Source: Paraglaciecola sp030730205 (GTDB taxonomy: Bacteria > Pseudomonadota > Gammaproteobacteria > Enterobacterales > Alteromonadaceae). Taken from it: 64,000 nt of DNA. Location: the NCBI RefSeq assembly GCF_052119645.1, contig NZ_JBGQOM010000016.1, forward strand, positions 1 through 64,000. The letters run 5' to 3'. The notes under the pieces were generated by a model. It searched no databases, was not told where the DNA came from, and saw only the letters and a list, made by a program, of their open reading frames with translations. Both the position numbers and the translations under genes were made by a program. Shown here one piece after another: positions 8,022 through 17,809 of the stretch. Each line of letters starts with the position of its first letter. Position 1 is the stretch's first letter.

Positions 8022-10151
8022 TTACAGATCAGAAAAGCGTTTGCCTTGCTCTGCTAATTTTTTCAACAATGGCGCAGGTTTAAACCAGTTTTTACCATGT
8101 TCACCCAGTTCGTCACGGTATTTACACATTGCGTCGTAAACGGTTTTTAAACCAATTTCATCGGCGTATTGCATAGGACCACCGCGATATACAGGAAAGC
8201 CATATCCGTAAACGTAAATAACATCAATATCACTGGATTTTGCTGCTATGCCCTCTTCTAAAATAAGTGCGCCTTCGTTTATCAAAGGGAAAATAATGCG
8301 TTCAAGGATCTCTTGGTCACTGATATTGCGTTGCTCAACCCCTAAACGCTCTGCTTCTTGTTTGGCTATTTCTGTTACTGCAGGATCTGGAATGGGTACA
8401 CGGCTTCCTTCAGCATATAAGTAGGCGCCCTTACCTGCTTTTAAACCCACTCGGCCTTGTTCAACCAAACGGTCAGCAATGACGCAGTAAGAGGGGTCAT
8501 GTTTAATAAACTCTTGACGAGACTGACGCACAAAATAACCAATATCCTGACCGGCCATGTCACCCATAGTGAAGGGCCCCATTGGCATACCAAAATCGTA
8601 AATTACCTTATCGACATGCTCAGGATTGGCGCCTTCAAGCATTAGTCTATTGGCTTCACGGCCATAAGATTCGATCATGCGGTTACCTACAAAACCAAAA
8701 CACACACCCACTAACACCGCGACTTTATTAATTTTCTTCGCCATCATCATGGTGGTTTTTATCACATCCGCTGAGGTCTTTTCACCTTTCACGACCTCAA
8801 GTAGTTTCATCACATTGGCAGGGCTGAAAAAGTGCAAACCAATGACATCTTGAGGGCGTGTAGTGGCCGCAGCAATTTCATCTAAATCCAAAGTAGAGGT
8901 GTTAGATGCTAAGATGGCGCCAGGCTTGCAAACCGCATCCAGTGACTTAAATACCGCTTGTTTCACTGACATTTTTTCAAACACTGCTTCAATCACTAAA
9001 TCAACATCAGACAAATCATCATAGCTTGTTGAACCACCCAATAACGCCATCCGCTCTTCAACTTGGGCTAAGCTTAACTTGCCTTTTTTCGCTGAATTTT
9101 CATAATTTTTACGAATAAGGGCCAGGCCTTTATCCAAAGCGTCTTGTTTCAGCTCAAGCATCGTGACCGGAATACCCGCATTCGCAAAATTCATCGCAAT
9201 ACCGCCACCCATGGTACCAGCACCGATAATACCAACTTTACGGATGTCTCTGGTGGGCGTAGTTTTGTCGTAATCTTTTACGTGTGATGCTGCACGCTCG
9301 GCAAAAAAGAAATGTTGTTGGGCTCGGGCTTCTTTGGAGGCCATGCACTCCATGAACAACTCGCCTTCGCGATCTAGACCTTGTAAAAATGGTAGGCTTA
9401 CCGCAGCTTCGACAGCTTGTATACAGCGTTCAGGGGCAAAAAAACCTCTGGCCTGTTTAGCGATTCCTTGACGATATTGTGTAAACAACTCAGCGGGAGC
9501 TGTATTGGGATCGATAGTTACTTCACTGGTTCGTTTGATGATGGCGCCATCGTTAATCACTTTGTTGCAAAATGCCATGGCTTCATTTAATAACGATTCA
9601 GCTTGCTCGACCACTAAATCAAATACCCCTGGTAATTTTTTAGCAGCAACCGGGCGACCAGACACTATCATGTCTAAGGCTTGGGCCACACCCGCTAAAC
9701 GAGGTAATCGTTGGGTCCCTCCCGCGCCGGGTAAAATACCCAAATTAACTTCAGGTAATCCCACTTTGTTAGCGGCAAAGGTGACACGATAATGACACGA
9801 CAATGCCACTTCTAAGCCACCACCAAACGCAGGGCCGTTTAATACAGCAATCACGGGCTTACTGGCGTTTTCAATTAAATCTAATACTTTGGGTAGAGGC
9901 GGCTCGAAATCACCACCTGAAAATTCGCTGATATCAGCGCCCCCCGAAAACAAGGTTTGTTTAGACGAAATAACAATCGCTGCGACAGAATCGTCAGATA
10001 GGGCTTGTTCAATTGCGGCTATTAATCCTACGCGCACTGATTTAGATAAGGCGTTAACCGGTGGATTTTGCATCCAAACTAAAGCTACGTTCTTATTATT
10101 ACCCTGCTCCAGTACTTCGTAAGCAACGGCTTGCATTGAATTTTGTGTCAT
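8022..10151 (-). CDS. Bifunctional enoyl-CoA hydratase / 3-hydroxyacyl-CoA dehydrogenase (FadB/FadJ-like)
   Basis: The N-terminal crotonase domain (about residues 10-190) shows FGGGLEVALSCHYR and LPEVNLGILPGAGGTQRL, giving the oxyanion hole and catalytic Glu. The NAD-binding dehydrogenase domain begins near residue 300 with GIIGAGTMGGGIA, followed by the FFSPANVMKLLEVV catalytic region and the C-terminal helical domains. The enzyme carries out the two middle steps of beta-oxidation. GGAG six bases upstream selects ATG 10151 rather than the upstream ATG at 10172, giving 709 residues. It heads the operon with thiolase and acyl-CoA dehydrogenase. Confidence 0.92.
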   Translation of the reverse strand: MTQNSMQAVAYEVLEQGNNKNVALVWMQNPPVNALSKSVRVGLIAAIEQALSDDSVAAIVISSKQTLFSGGADISEFSGGDFEPPLPKVLDLIENASKPVIAVLNGPAFGGGLEVALSCHYRVTFAANKVGLPEVNLGILPGAGGTQRLPRLAGVAQALDMIVSGRPVAAKKLPGVFDLVVEQAESLLNEAMAFCNKVINDGAIIKRTSEVTIDPNTAPAELFTQYRQGIAKQARGFFAPERCIQAVEAAVSLPFLQGLDREGELFMECMASKEARAQQHFFFAERAASHVKDYDKTTPTRDIRKVGIIGAGTMGGGIAMNFANAGIPVTMLELKQDALDKGLALIRKNYENSAKKGKLSLAQVEERMALLGGSTSYDDLSDVDLVIEAVFEKMSVKQAVFKSLDAVCKPGAILASNTSTLDLDEIAAATTRPQDVIGLHFFSPANVMKLLEVVKGEKTSADVIKTTMMMAKKINKVAVLVGVCFGFVGNRMIESYGREANRLMLEGANPEHVDKVIYDFGMPMGPFTMGDMAGQDIGYFVRQSRQEFIKHDPSYCVIADRLVEQGRVGLKAGKGAYLYAEGSRVPIPDPAVTEIAKQEAERLGVEQRNISDQEILERIIFPLINEGALILEEGIAAKSSDIDVIYVYGYGFPVYRGGPMQYADEIGLKTVYDAMCKYRDELGEHGKNWFKPAPLLKKLAEQGKRFSDL

Positions 10152-10384
10152 AAACAGCTCCAACCAGATCATATTAAGTGCAGTGATACTAGGTCAGCAT
10201 AGCCAATCATCCAAATTTATTGGTTTTATGTAGACATATAATGATGAGTTATAGCTAAGCCCCATCCTTGTATTCATTAAACTCATACTGATTTATCAGT
10301 GTACGCAAGTTGACTTTAACTACGCCATTTGATGTTCTAAGCGCGAAACAAGTTTTTTACATTAATTTCACAATAGGGTTTATT

Positions 10385-11305
10385 TTGCACTATTTAACCA
10401 CTCCAGCAGTTTGTTTTGCCGATGTACCTGACTACAGGTTTGCGGAGCATTATATAAAGGTAAGTGATCAAGAAGGCGAATGGTTGCATCTGCATTACGT
10501 AGATGAAGGCCCCTGTGACGGCGAAATTATATTAATGTTGCATGGCGAGCCAAGTTGGAGTTTTTTGTACCGAAAAATGATTACCCAGATGGCGAGTCAA
10601 GGCTACCGTGTTATTGCCCCTGATTTAATTGGTTTTGGTAAGTCAGATAAACCCACGCAACAATCAGACTATACCTATCAACGCCATGTCGATTGGATCA
10701 GAGCCCTACTTATTAAATTAAAACTAAGTAGCATCACTTTGGTTTGTCAAGATTGGGGCGGCTTGATTGGTTTAAGACTTGTGGCTGAGCACCCAACATT
10801 ATTTGCCCGAGTACTCGCCGCGAATACCATGTTACCCACCGGTGATCACCCCGCTAGTGAAGCATTTTTACAATGGAAGGCCTTTTCGCAACAAGTCGAG
10901 ATTTTTCCGGTCGCAGGCATTATCAAAGGTGCAACGGTGACAGAGCTCAGTAAAGAAACCCTAGCGGCTTACGACGCGCCTTACCCCGACGAACGCTATA
11001 AAGCGGGTGTGCGACAGTTTCCTTTATTAGTACCTGTAACACCAGACGATCCAGCGAGTGCCGCTAACAGAGCTGCGTGGCAGGTGCTACAGCAATTTAC
11101 TAAACCTTTTATCACCGCCTTTAGTGACAGTGATCCTATTACTGCTGGTGGCGATAAAATTTTGCAAAAGTTGATCCCTGGCTGTGCGGGACAAGCCCAT
11201 ACCACGATTAATAACGGCGGACATTTTCTTCAAGAGGATCAGGCTGATTCACTGAGTCAAGTTTTGCTGATGTTCATCCTAGCCAATCCGCTCAATATAC
11301 AATAA
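10385..11305 (+). CDS. Haloalkane dehalogenase (HLD-I type), TTG start
   Basis: This alpha/beta hydrolase has the haloalkane dehalogenase pattern: HGEPSWSFLYR after strand 3, the nucleophile D123 with adjacent W124 in CQDWGG, acid D250 in FSDSDPITAGG after strand 7, and H280 in NGGHFLQED. HGEP together with an acid after strand 7 marks subfamily I. Such enzymes hydrolyse carbon-halogen bonds. The reading frame extends upstream to 10310, but TTG 10385 has AGGG six bases before it and brings the N-terminus (TTPAVCFADVPDYRF) into register with the family start, giving 306 residues. It begins a plus-strand operon with an SDR and an acyl-CoA ligase. Confidence 0.85.
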   Translation: MHYLTTPAVCFADVPDYRFAEHYIKVSDQEGEWLHLHYVDEGPCDGEIILMLHGEPSWSFLYRKMITQMASQGYRVIAPDLIGFGKSDKPTQQSDYTYQRHVDWIRALLIKLKLSSITLVCQDWGGLIGLRLVAEHPTLFARVLAANTMLPTGDHPASEAFLQWKAFSQQVEIFPVAGIIKGATVTELSKETLAAYDAPYPDERYKAGVRQFPLLVPVTPDDPASAANRAAWQVLQQFTKPFITAFSDSDPITAGGDKILQKLIPGCAGQAHTTINNGGHFLQEDQADSLSQVLLMFILANPLNIQ

Positions 11306-11329
11306 AAACCAATATAGAAGGACTTCCAA

Positions 11330-12091
11330 ATGGATGAGTTACTCGATTTTACTGGGCAAGTAGCCCTCATTACTGGCGCGGGCAGCGGCTTTGGGCGTTT
11401 ATTGACCTTGGGTCTAGCAAAACGCGGTTGTCGCCTCGTTATCAGTGATATTAACGAAGCCAATCTAGCGCAAACGGTTGCATTGACCTCAGATAATAAA
11501 GAAAACATTGTGAGTCAAATTTGCGATGTCGCCAATGAACTCGATTGTAAAGCCATGGTAGACAGCGCAATGCAACACTTTGGCCGAGTAGATATCGCGG
11601 TAAATAACGCTGGTATCGCACACGAAATGGCCCCCTTACATTTATTGACAGCTCAAACCATGGATAAACAGTGGGACGTCAACGTGAAGGGTGTGCTCTT
11701 TGGAATGAAGTATCAGATTGATGCAATGATGGCCCAAGGCTCTGGTCATATTCTGAACGTTAGCTCAATGGCCGGTATTGGCGGGGCACCAAAAGGCGGG
11801 GCATATGCTGCGGCTAAACATGCGGTAGCAGGACTAACTAAAACTGCAGCCATTGAATACGCCAGAAAAGGGATACGCTGTAACGCTATTTGTCCTTTTT
11901 ACAGTCCTACCGCTATATTGAAAGGCCATGACTCTCCAGAAAGCCAGGCACAACTTGCCCGTGGCACACCCATAAAACGTCTAGCACAACCACAGGAAAT
12001 CGTTAACACCATGCTACTGATGTTATCTCCGGGTAACTCGTATATGAATGGACAAACCATCGCCGTAGATGGTGGTGTATCAGCGTGGTAA
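11330..12091 (+). CDS. SDR family NAD(P)-dependent oxidoreductase
   Basis: This classical short-chain dehydrogenase (253 residues) has the cofactor motif GAGSGFGRL, NNAGIA, a catalytic Ser in NVSSMAG, and YAAAKHAV with the catalytic Tyr and Lys. The final GQTIAVDGGVSAW is typical. It begins 24 bases after the dehalogenase stop, preceded by AGAAGGA. Its substrate is not readable from the sequence. Its place between a hydrolase and an acyl-CoA ligase suggests oxidation of an alcohol made or activated in the same pathway. An LvaD-like role is possible. Confidence 0.88.
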   Translation: MDELLDFTGQVALITGAGSGFGRLLTLGLAKRGCRLVISDINEANLAQTVALTSDNKENIVSQICDVANELDCKAMVDSAMQHFGRVDIAVNNAGIAHEMAPLHLLTAQTMDKQWDVNVKGVLFGMKYQIDAMMAQGSGHILNVSSMAGIGGAPKGGAYAAAKHAVAGLTKTAAIEYARKGIRCNAICPFYSPTAILKGHDSPESQAQLARGTPIKRLAQPQEIVNTMLLMLSPGNSYMNGQTIAVDGGVSAW

Positions 12092-12168
12092 TAAGCGCCT
12101 ATTTAACACAGCGACCTGCAGACAAGGTCTTGTATTTTTCAACATTATAAATATTTAAAAAGGATAAA

Positions 12169-13818
12169 ATGATGCAAGCATTGATGATGAATTCACAATT
12201 GATGATTTCTTCGATTTTAGTTCATGCTGAGCGCAACTTTCCAGAGACTGAAATTGTGTCGGTTACCGCTGATGAACCACTTCATCGCTATACCTACCAA
12301 GACTTCGCTGCACGTTCACGCAAATTGGCTAATGCGCTTGAGAAGTTGGGTGCCAAATTTGGTGACCGAATCGGCACGTTAGCCTGGAACGATTACCGGC
12401 ATTTAGAGCTTTACTATGCAGTTTCAGGCAGTGGTATGGTATGCCACACCATCAATCCAAAACTTTTTCCAGACCAAATCGCCTACATTATAAAGCACGC
12501 ACAAGACAAACTGTTGTTTGTTGATGTATTGGTTATGCCCCTCCTTGAAGCATTGAAGCCACACTTATCAGAGGTAAGCGGCTTTATTGTGATGACTGAC
12601 AAAGCGCATATGCCACAAACCAGCTTAGAAAATGTATGGTGTTATGAAGAACTAATAGCAGAGCAATCAGACGTATTTACTTGGCCTCATTTTGACGAAA
12701 ATACCGCAAGTAGTATGTGTTACACCTCTGGCACAACAGGCAATCCAAAAGGCGTTGTTTACAGCCATCGTTCGACTCTATTGCACGCTTTAGGCGGCTC
12801 TTTACCTGATGTCACAAATGCTTCTACCCATGAAACCATTATGCCTGTCGTTCCCATGTTTCATGTTAATGCTTGGGGTATCCCCTACGCGGGTATCATG
12901 GCGGGATCTAAATTAGTATTGCCTGGGCCCAAAATGGCAGACGGTGAAACCTTACAATTTTTGATTGCAAACGAAGGGATTACCTATAGTTCTGGCGTAC
13001 CCACTATTTGGTTGGCCTTGTTGGATTATTTGGATAAATCTAAAACAAAAGTCCATAAATTAAGCCGAGTAACGGTAGGTGGAGCCGCATGTCCGCGCAG
13101 CATCATCGAGCGTTTTAAAGCCTATGGTACAACCGTAGTTCAGGGCTGGGGGATGACAGAAACCAGTCCTTTAGGCACCGTATTTTGTTTAAAACGTGGT
13201 ATGGAAGATTTAAGCGATAGTGAACTGGTGGATTTGCAATGTAAACAAGGTCGTGGAGTATTTGGCATTGAAATGCGCATTGTCGATGAAAATAACCAAG
13301 AACTGCCTTGGGATGGTGTTGCTTTTGGCGCACTTAAAGTTCGCGGACCTTGGGTGGCGAGTGGTTATTACGGCATGTCACAAGAGCCTGGAACCGAAGG
13401 GTGCCCAGTAGATGAACATGGCTGGTTTGAGACAGGGGATGTGGCTACTATCGATCCCAATGGATTTATGCAAATAACCGATCGCACTAAAGATGTCATT
13501 AAATCGGGTGGCGAATGGGTCAGTTCGATTGAAATAGAAAACGCGGCCCTAAGTCATCCCAAGATAGCTGAAGCGGCAGCGATAGGGCGCTATCATCCGA
13601 AATGGACAGAACGTCCTCTACTAGTCGCTATTTTGGCGGAGGGTGTGGAAGCCACTGCCAGTGAGATTATTGCATTTTTGAGTCAAACACTACATAAGTG
13701 GTCATTGCCTGACGACGTCGTATTTGTAAAAGAATTGCCCCACACCGCTACCGGTAAATTAAATAAATTAGCCCTTAGAAAAACCTTCGAGGATTATCAA
13801 TTTCCTGAAAGTCATTAA
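12169..13818 (+). CDS. Fatty acyl-CoA synthetase (AlkK-like AMP-dependent ligase)
   Basis: This ANL-superfamily ligase (549 residues) activates a carboxylic acid to its CoA thioester. The motifs are YTSGTTGNPKGVVYSHR (P-loop-like A3), GWGMTETSP (A5), GWFETGDVATID (A7), DRTKDVIKSGGEWVSSIEIE (A8) and TATGKLNKLALR with the catalytic Lys (A10). The sequence resembles medium-chain AlkK-type ligases. ATG 12169 is preceded by AAGGA. It ends the dehalogenase-SDR-ligase operon and is followed by a strong hairpin at 13827. Confidence 0.9.
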   Translation: MMQALMMNSQLMISSILVHAERNFPETEIVSVTADEPLHRYTYQDFAARSRKLANALEKLGAKFGDRIGTLAWNDYRHLELYYAVSGSGMVCHTINPKLFPDQIAYIIKHAQDKLLFVDVLVMPLLEALKPHLSEVSGFIVMTDKAHMPQTSLENVWCYEELIAEQSDVFTWPHFDENTASSMCYTSGTTGNPKGVVYSHRSTLLHALGGSLPDVTNASTHETIMPVVPMFHVNAWGIPYAGIMAGSKLVLPGPKMADGETLQFLIANEGITYSSGVPTIWLALLDYLDKSKTKVHKLSRVTVGGAACPRSIIERFKAYGTTVVQGWGMTETSPLGTVFCLKRGMEDLSDSELVDLQCKQGRGVFGIEMRIVDENNQELPWDGVAFGALKVRGPWVASGYYGMSQEPGTEGCPVDEHGWFETGDVATIDPNGFMQITDRTKDVIKSGGEWVSSIEIENAALSHPKIAEAAAIGRYHPKWTERPLLVAILAEGVEATASEIIAFLSQTLHKWSLPDDVVFVKELPHTATGKLNKLALRKTFEDYQFPESH

Positions 13819-13826
13819 CTCCTGAC

Positions 13827-13868
13827 GACATACATCGACCCTCGTTCATGGGTCGTTGTATGTCTTTC
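13827..13868 (+). terminator. Hairpin terminator after the acyl-CoA ligase
   Basis: A near-perfect 15-bp stem (13827-13841 with 13850-13864) closes an 8-nt loop and is followed by TTT. The T tract is short but the stem is very strong. Confidence 0.7.
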
Positions 13869-13972
13869 ATTCCACTTATTGACATATTTTTTAACGCTTT
13901 AAAACTTGCTTTTGACCCTCATTAAATTACTGTTCAGCGCTTTTTTCTTAAAATTATAAACAAGGATACCTT

Positions 13973-16546
13973 ATGACGTTTTTTCGTATGCGTTTTTGGT
14001 TCTCGTTGATGTGCTTACTATCATCGACTGCCATGGCTCAAGAGACGAATTTTCGACTCACCGACAAAGTTACCCCCACGTTCCAACAAATCAGTCTAAA
14101 AATTGATCCCGATTCGCCTTCGTTCAGTGGCGAGACCACCATCACGATCAATGTTAATGAAGCGACCGATACCATTGAGTTTTATCAATTAGACCTTAAC
14201 ATCATTAAAGCCGAGTTATTGGATGGTGCGACCACCATACCGTTAACGGTTAGCGCTCATGCCTACGATATTCAGCATGCCAAAGCGGAAAAGGGCCTAG
14301 AGCCTAAGTTATACAAATTGCATATCGTGTTTGATGGCAAAGTCAACACCACCTCTGATGGCATGTATTTATCTAAGTTTGAAGACAACAACTACATCTT
14401 TACCCAATTTGAAGATATGCACGCCAGAAGAGCGTTTCCGAGCTTTGATGAACCCGCATTTAAAATATCTTATCAAATGACCATCACTGCCCCAGAAAAA
14501 CTCACGGTACTCTCTAATACCTTGGTGAATAAACGCCGGGTAAAAGAAGGCTGGCAAACGGTTGAATTTAACTTAACCAAGCCAATGCCTTCCTACATCA
14601 TTGCGTTTGCAGTGGGTGAGTTTGACTCCGCAGAAATCCCTGATCTGAAAGTCCCGGGTAAAATATACACACCAAAAGGCCAAGCGGGCCGCACTAAATT
14701 TGCCGCCAAACATACGGCGGGCATTCTAGCCAGTTTAGAAAATTATTTTGGTAGCCCCTACCCTTTTGAAAAGCTCGATTTTATCGCAGTGCCTAATTTT
14801 ACCCATGGAGCGATGGAAAATGCGGGCTTAGTGACCTACCGCAGTAGCCTATTATTGTTGGACGACGAGCCCCGTTTAACTGAACAACGTAGTCCTTTAA
14901 ATGTTATCGCTCACGAGCTTGCTCACATGTGGTACGGCAACCTTGTCACCATGGCGTGGTGGGATGACCTTTGGCTGAACGAAGCCTTTGCCTCTTGGAT
15001 GGCCTCCAAAGTCATGATGGAGCTTTATCCTGAGCAAAACTTTCAAGCAGCTTTAGTACAAGAGGGCGCCTTTGGCGCTGACTCAAGCCCCACTGTAAAG
15101 CCAGTTAAAAAGATTGTAAAAAGTCAAACAGATGTGATGGACGGTTTAGGCCTCAATTACAGCAAGGGTGAATCGATCTTAACCCTGATTGAATCTTTAG
15201 TTGGTGAAAAAGCCTTTCAAAAAGGCGTACAAACTTACATGAAAAATAATGCATGGGGTAACGCAGAAGCCGATGATTTGTGGGCTGTTTTGTCTGATGT
15301 TGCTGATTTTGATGTGCCCGCGCTGATGAAAACCTATCTTGAACAACCCGCTTATCCTTTGGTAACGTTTGATAGCAGTGGCAAAATACAACAAAGTCGT
15401 TTTCACTTGTTAGGCGCTAACGTCACGCCACAAACTTGGACCGTTCCTTTAGCCATTAGTTACAAGAAAAACGGCAAAATTCAGCGCACCCAGTTATTTT
15501 TAAAAGACAAAAGCGCCGTAATTGCTGAACTGAGTGAAGCAGATTGGATATTCCCTAATGACAACGCTATGGGCTATATGCGCTGGAAGATACCCGCCAA
15601 ACAGCTCAGTGCCTTACTGAGTGATATCAACTCATTAAACGCCAGAGAAAGAAAAAATGTGTTGTACAACACTGATGCTTTATTTGCCGCCGGTGAAATT
15701 GACCTCGCTCAATATATGCAAGTACTTGATGTGTTGGCAACAGACACTGACCCTGTAGTTGCCAGCTCGGTAGTAAGTTCAATGAACGATCTGACTTACC
15801 TCGTTGATAAAGATAATGAAGCAATGTTTGGCAAATTTGCAGCTCAAAAGCTGCTCAATTGGTTTGACCGTTTAGGTGTTGAAGAACAGACTGCCGACAC
15901 GACCGATGTGAGCCGTTTGCGCAATGCAGTATACGGCGTACTCGCCCGTTATTCTAACGATACCAAAGTTAACAAGGTCAGCTTAGACTTAGCACAACAG
16001 TTTCTAGACGAGCCTAGTAGTGTACCCAGAGGTATCGCCTCTGTTGCACTACGTAATGCGGTAAGAAATGGCGATTCAAGCTGGTTTGAAAAACTAGAAG
16101 CGGCTTATCTACAACACACAGATGCCAATATTCGCGGCACTTTACGCAGCGCCATGGTCTTTCCACAAAACGAAAATGTGCTTAAAACCTTGGATTTTGC
16201 TCTAAGCGATACAGTCAGCCCTGCTAATGTCATTAGCTTTGTGGCAAGAGCAGATAGCGCTTTGGATAATCATGACTTGCTGTATACCTGGTTAGAAACC
16301 AACTTCGCTGTGTTAGTCAAAAAAATGCCTGCCTATCACGTAGCGCGTTTACCCGAATATGCATCAACGTCTTGCAGTCAGCATGATTTGGACCTAAGCA
16401 CTCAATTTTATGCTGAGCGTAAAAAAGATATCGATGGCATGCAAAGAAGCTTTGATATTTCAAAAGCCAGTACTGAGCAATGTATTGCCCTTAAATCAGC
16501 AAACCAAGGCGCTTTTAACGACTACTTAAAACGAGCCGTTCGTTAA
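13973..16546 (+). CDS. M1 family zinc aminopeptidase, exported
   Basis: This 857-residue metallopeptidase trims N-terminal residues from peptides. The signal peptide (LMCLLSSTAMAQ) directs it to the periplasm or outside. The exopeptidase motif GAMEN is at 279-283. The zinc site is HELAH (H314, E315, H318) with E337 in WLNEAFASW. The last 300 residues form the ERAP1_C-like helical domain. It is monocistronic, with its own terminator at 16571. It is not related to the neighbouring lipid genes; a role in peptide scavenging is the family expectation. Confidence 0.93.
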   Translation: MTFFRMRFWFSLMCLLSSTAMAQETNFRLTDKVTPTFQQISLKIDPDSPSFSGETTITINVNEATDTIEFYQLDLNIIKAELLDGATTIPLTVSAHAYDIQHAKAEKGLEPKLYKLHIVFDGKVNTTSDGMYLSKFEDNNYIFTQFEDMHARRAFPSFDEPAFKISYQMTITAPEKLTVLSNTLVNKRRVKEGWQTVEFNLTKPMPSYIIAFAVGEFDSAEIPDLKVPGKIYTPKGQAGRTKFAAKHTAGILASLENYFGSPYPFEKLDFIAVPNFTHGAMENAGLVTYRSSLLLLDDEPRLTEQRSPLNVIAHELAHMWYGNLVTMAWWDDLWLNEAFASWMASKVMMELYPEQNFQAALVQEGAFGADSSPTVKPVKKIVKSQTDVMDGLGLNYSKGESILTLIESLVGEKAFQKGVQTYMKNNAWGNAEADDLWAVLSDVADFDVPALMKTYLEQPAYPLVTFDSSGKIQQSRFHLLGANVTPQTWTVPLAISYKKNGKIQRTQLFLKDKSAVIAELSEADWIFPNDNAMGYMRWKIPAKQLSALLSDINSLNARERKNVLYNTDALFAAGEIDLAQYMQVLDVLATDTDPVVASSVVSSMNDLTYLVDKDNEAMFGKFAAQKLLNWFDRLGVEEQTADTTDVSRLRNAVYGVLARYSNDTKVNKVSLDLAQQFLDEPSSVPRGIASVALRNAVRNGDSSWFEKLEAAYLQHTDANIRGTLRSAMVFPQNENVLKTLDFALSDTVSPANVISFVARADSALDNHDLLYTWLETNFAVLVKKMPAYHVARLPEYASTSCSQHDLDLSTQFYAERKKDIDGMQRSFDISKASTEQCIALKSANQGAFNDYLKRAVR

Positions 16547-16570
16547 GTTAGTCATCAACGATGAAATACA

Positions 16571-16596
16571 AGAGACCCACCTGGGTCTCTTTTTTT
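16571..16596 (+). terminator. Terminator of the M1 peptidase gene
   Basis: AGAGACCCA/TGGGTCTCT with a two-base loop and seven following T. A classical rho-independent terminator. Confidence 0.9.
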
Positions 16597-16754
16597 ATGC
16601 CTAAAATTTTATTTAAGGAAAATGGAGCTAATAAATTTTACTGAAAACTGTTTAGTTGTTTTAAATTTAAGTGGCCGTAGGAAAACCAAAGAAAGTGAAC
16701 TTAAGAAACGCAAAAAATATGTTTTATACTTTTATAGAGACTTAAAATAGATCC

Positions 16755-17039
16755 CTAATCACATCCTATGACTGAGATAACACGGCTGATAGTTGACTCG
16801 CGACGTAATGAAAATAGTTTTTTAACGGCTGGATCAGCGATGAATGCCACTAAATTTGAATTATTCTCAAATTCAATCAATACCACTTGTTCTGGGCACC
16901 AATCCCCTTCAATACTATTTGGCAGCCCCCCTTTGACCAAATACCTGCCCTGATATTTTTCCACAAACTCAGGAATACGATGCAGATATACCGCAAATAC
17001 TTCGGTATCCCTCACATATATTTCAGCAATTAAATACAC
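16755..17039 (-). CDS. DUF1330 family protein, GTG start
   Basis: This 94-residue cytoplasmic protein matches the DUF1330 pattern: an N-terminal YLIAEIYVRD strand, GRYLVKGG, and a WCPEQVVLIEF strand, expected to form a ferredoxin-like dimeric alpha/beta barrel. The biochemical role is unknown. The first codon is GTG at 17039 with no clear ribosome site, so the exact start is uncertain. It lies alone between the M1 peptidase terminator and the second DUF3718 unit. Confidence 0.7.
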   Translation of the reverse strand: MYLIAEIYVRDTEVFAVYLHRIPEFVEKYQGRYLVKGGLPNSIEGDWCPEQVVLIEFENNSNLVAFIADPAVKKLFSLRRESTISRVISVIGCD

Positions 17040-17270
17040 TTTTATTGTTTATGGCCTTATTTACTTGTGACTCTGTTAATTCTGTCTAACACAATTTATT
17101 TCAGACTCTTTGTTTTAACCAGAGCGGTTATTAAAACCCATACCTAAGTATCACCTTGTAGATTTTTTAAACAGCCTTAATGGGCTTTAATAGCCTCATC
17201 GAAACGGAGCAACTCAAACACTTTGTTTTAAACTTAAACCTAACTACTTTACCTATTTGAGGAATTGACC

Positions 17271-17666
17271 ATGTTGAAAATCGTTAAAACTTCTATCGCT
17301 TTAGCCGCCGCTTCTTTCATTGTTGCTGGTAATGCTCATGCTGATATCAACGAAGCACTACAAAACATCTGCACTATCGTGAAAGCTGACGATAAAGGCG
17401 AATTGCGTAAAAAAATGAAAATGGTCCAGTCTGACTACCGTTTACAATTACAAGATTATTACTCAGGGATTTCATGTGGCGGTCAAAGCTTAATTCGTAC
17501 GGCCATGTTAAACGGCGCAGTAGAAACCGGCACCTTGATGGTTAAGAAAATGCCTAAAGGTGACTTAAGCTCTCCAGAAGCTGACGGTAAAACCGTGGTG
17601 GCTTGGGCGGCTGAAAACGGCTTAGATAGCTCACCTATCGTTGCCGCATTAAACGAAAGAATCTAA
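17271..17666 (+). CDS. Secreted DUF3718 family protein, copy B
   Basis: The protein is identical to the product at 2527, with the same 23-residue signal peptide and two cysteines in the mature part. GAGGAA six bases upstream sets ATG 17271. The DNA differs from copy A at only two positions in the coding region (GCA/GCG and AGG/AGA codons), although the flanks have drifted. It is a complete unit with its own promoter region and terminator. The function is unknown; duplication with identical product suggests a dosage or independent-regulation advantage. Confidence 0.85.
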   Translation: MLKIVKTSIALAAASFIVAGNAHADINEALQNICTIVKADDKGELRKKMKMVQSDYRLQLQDYYSGISCGGQSLIRTAMLNGAVETGTLMVKKMPKGDLSSPEADGKTVVAWAAENGLDSSPIVAALNERI

Positions 17667-17773
17667 CAACAGTTACGAGATTAGCGCCGCGGCCTGCAAA
17701 CTGCGGGCTGCGAGCCTCGCTACTGATTAACCATTCAACATGGTGGGTGAAGCGTAACACCTTCTCCTAAAAG

Positions 17774-17800
17774 AACGGCCTCAATTGAGGCCGTTTTTTT
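17774..17800 (+). terminator. Terminator of DUF3718 copy B
   Basis: AACGGCCTCAA and its exact complement form a perfect 22-base palindrome followed by a run of T. Confidence 0.9.
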
Positions 17801-17809
17801 TGCTTTAAG

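Larger units (their letters stand above)
17136..17802 (+). repeat. Duplicated segment, copy B
   Basis: This is the partner of 2392-3064. It includes the conserved upstream block (17136-17167), the coding region, the conserved 3'UTR and the terminator. The spacing from the conserved block to the ATG is 135 bases in both copies, so there has been no indel upstream. Confidence 0.9.

Noticed and set aside
10310..10384. Longer N-terminus for the haloalkane dehalogenase
   Set aside because: The extra 25 residues have no family counterpart, and the TTG at 10385 has a well-placed ribosome site.
2392..17802. DUF3718 segments as an insertion sequence or transposon
   Set aside because: No transposase, terminal inverted repeats or target duplications; the segment is exactly one transcription unit.
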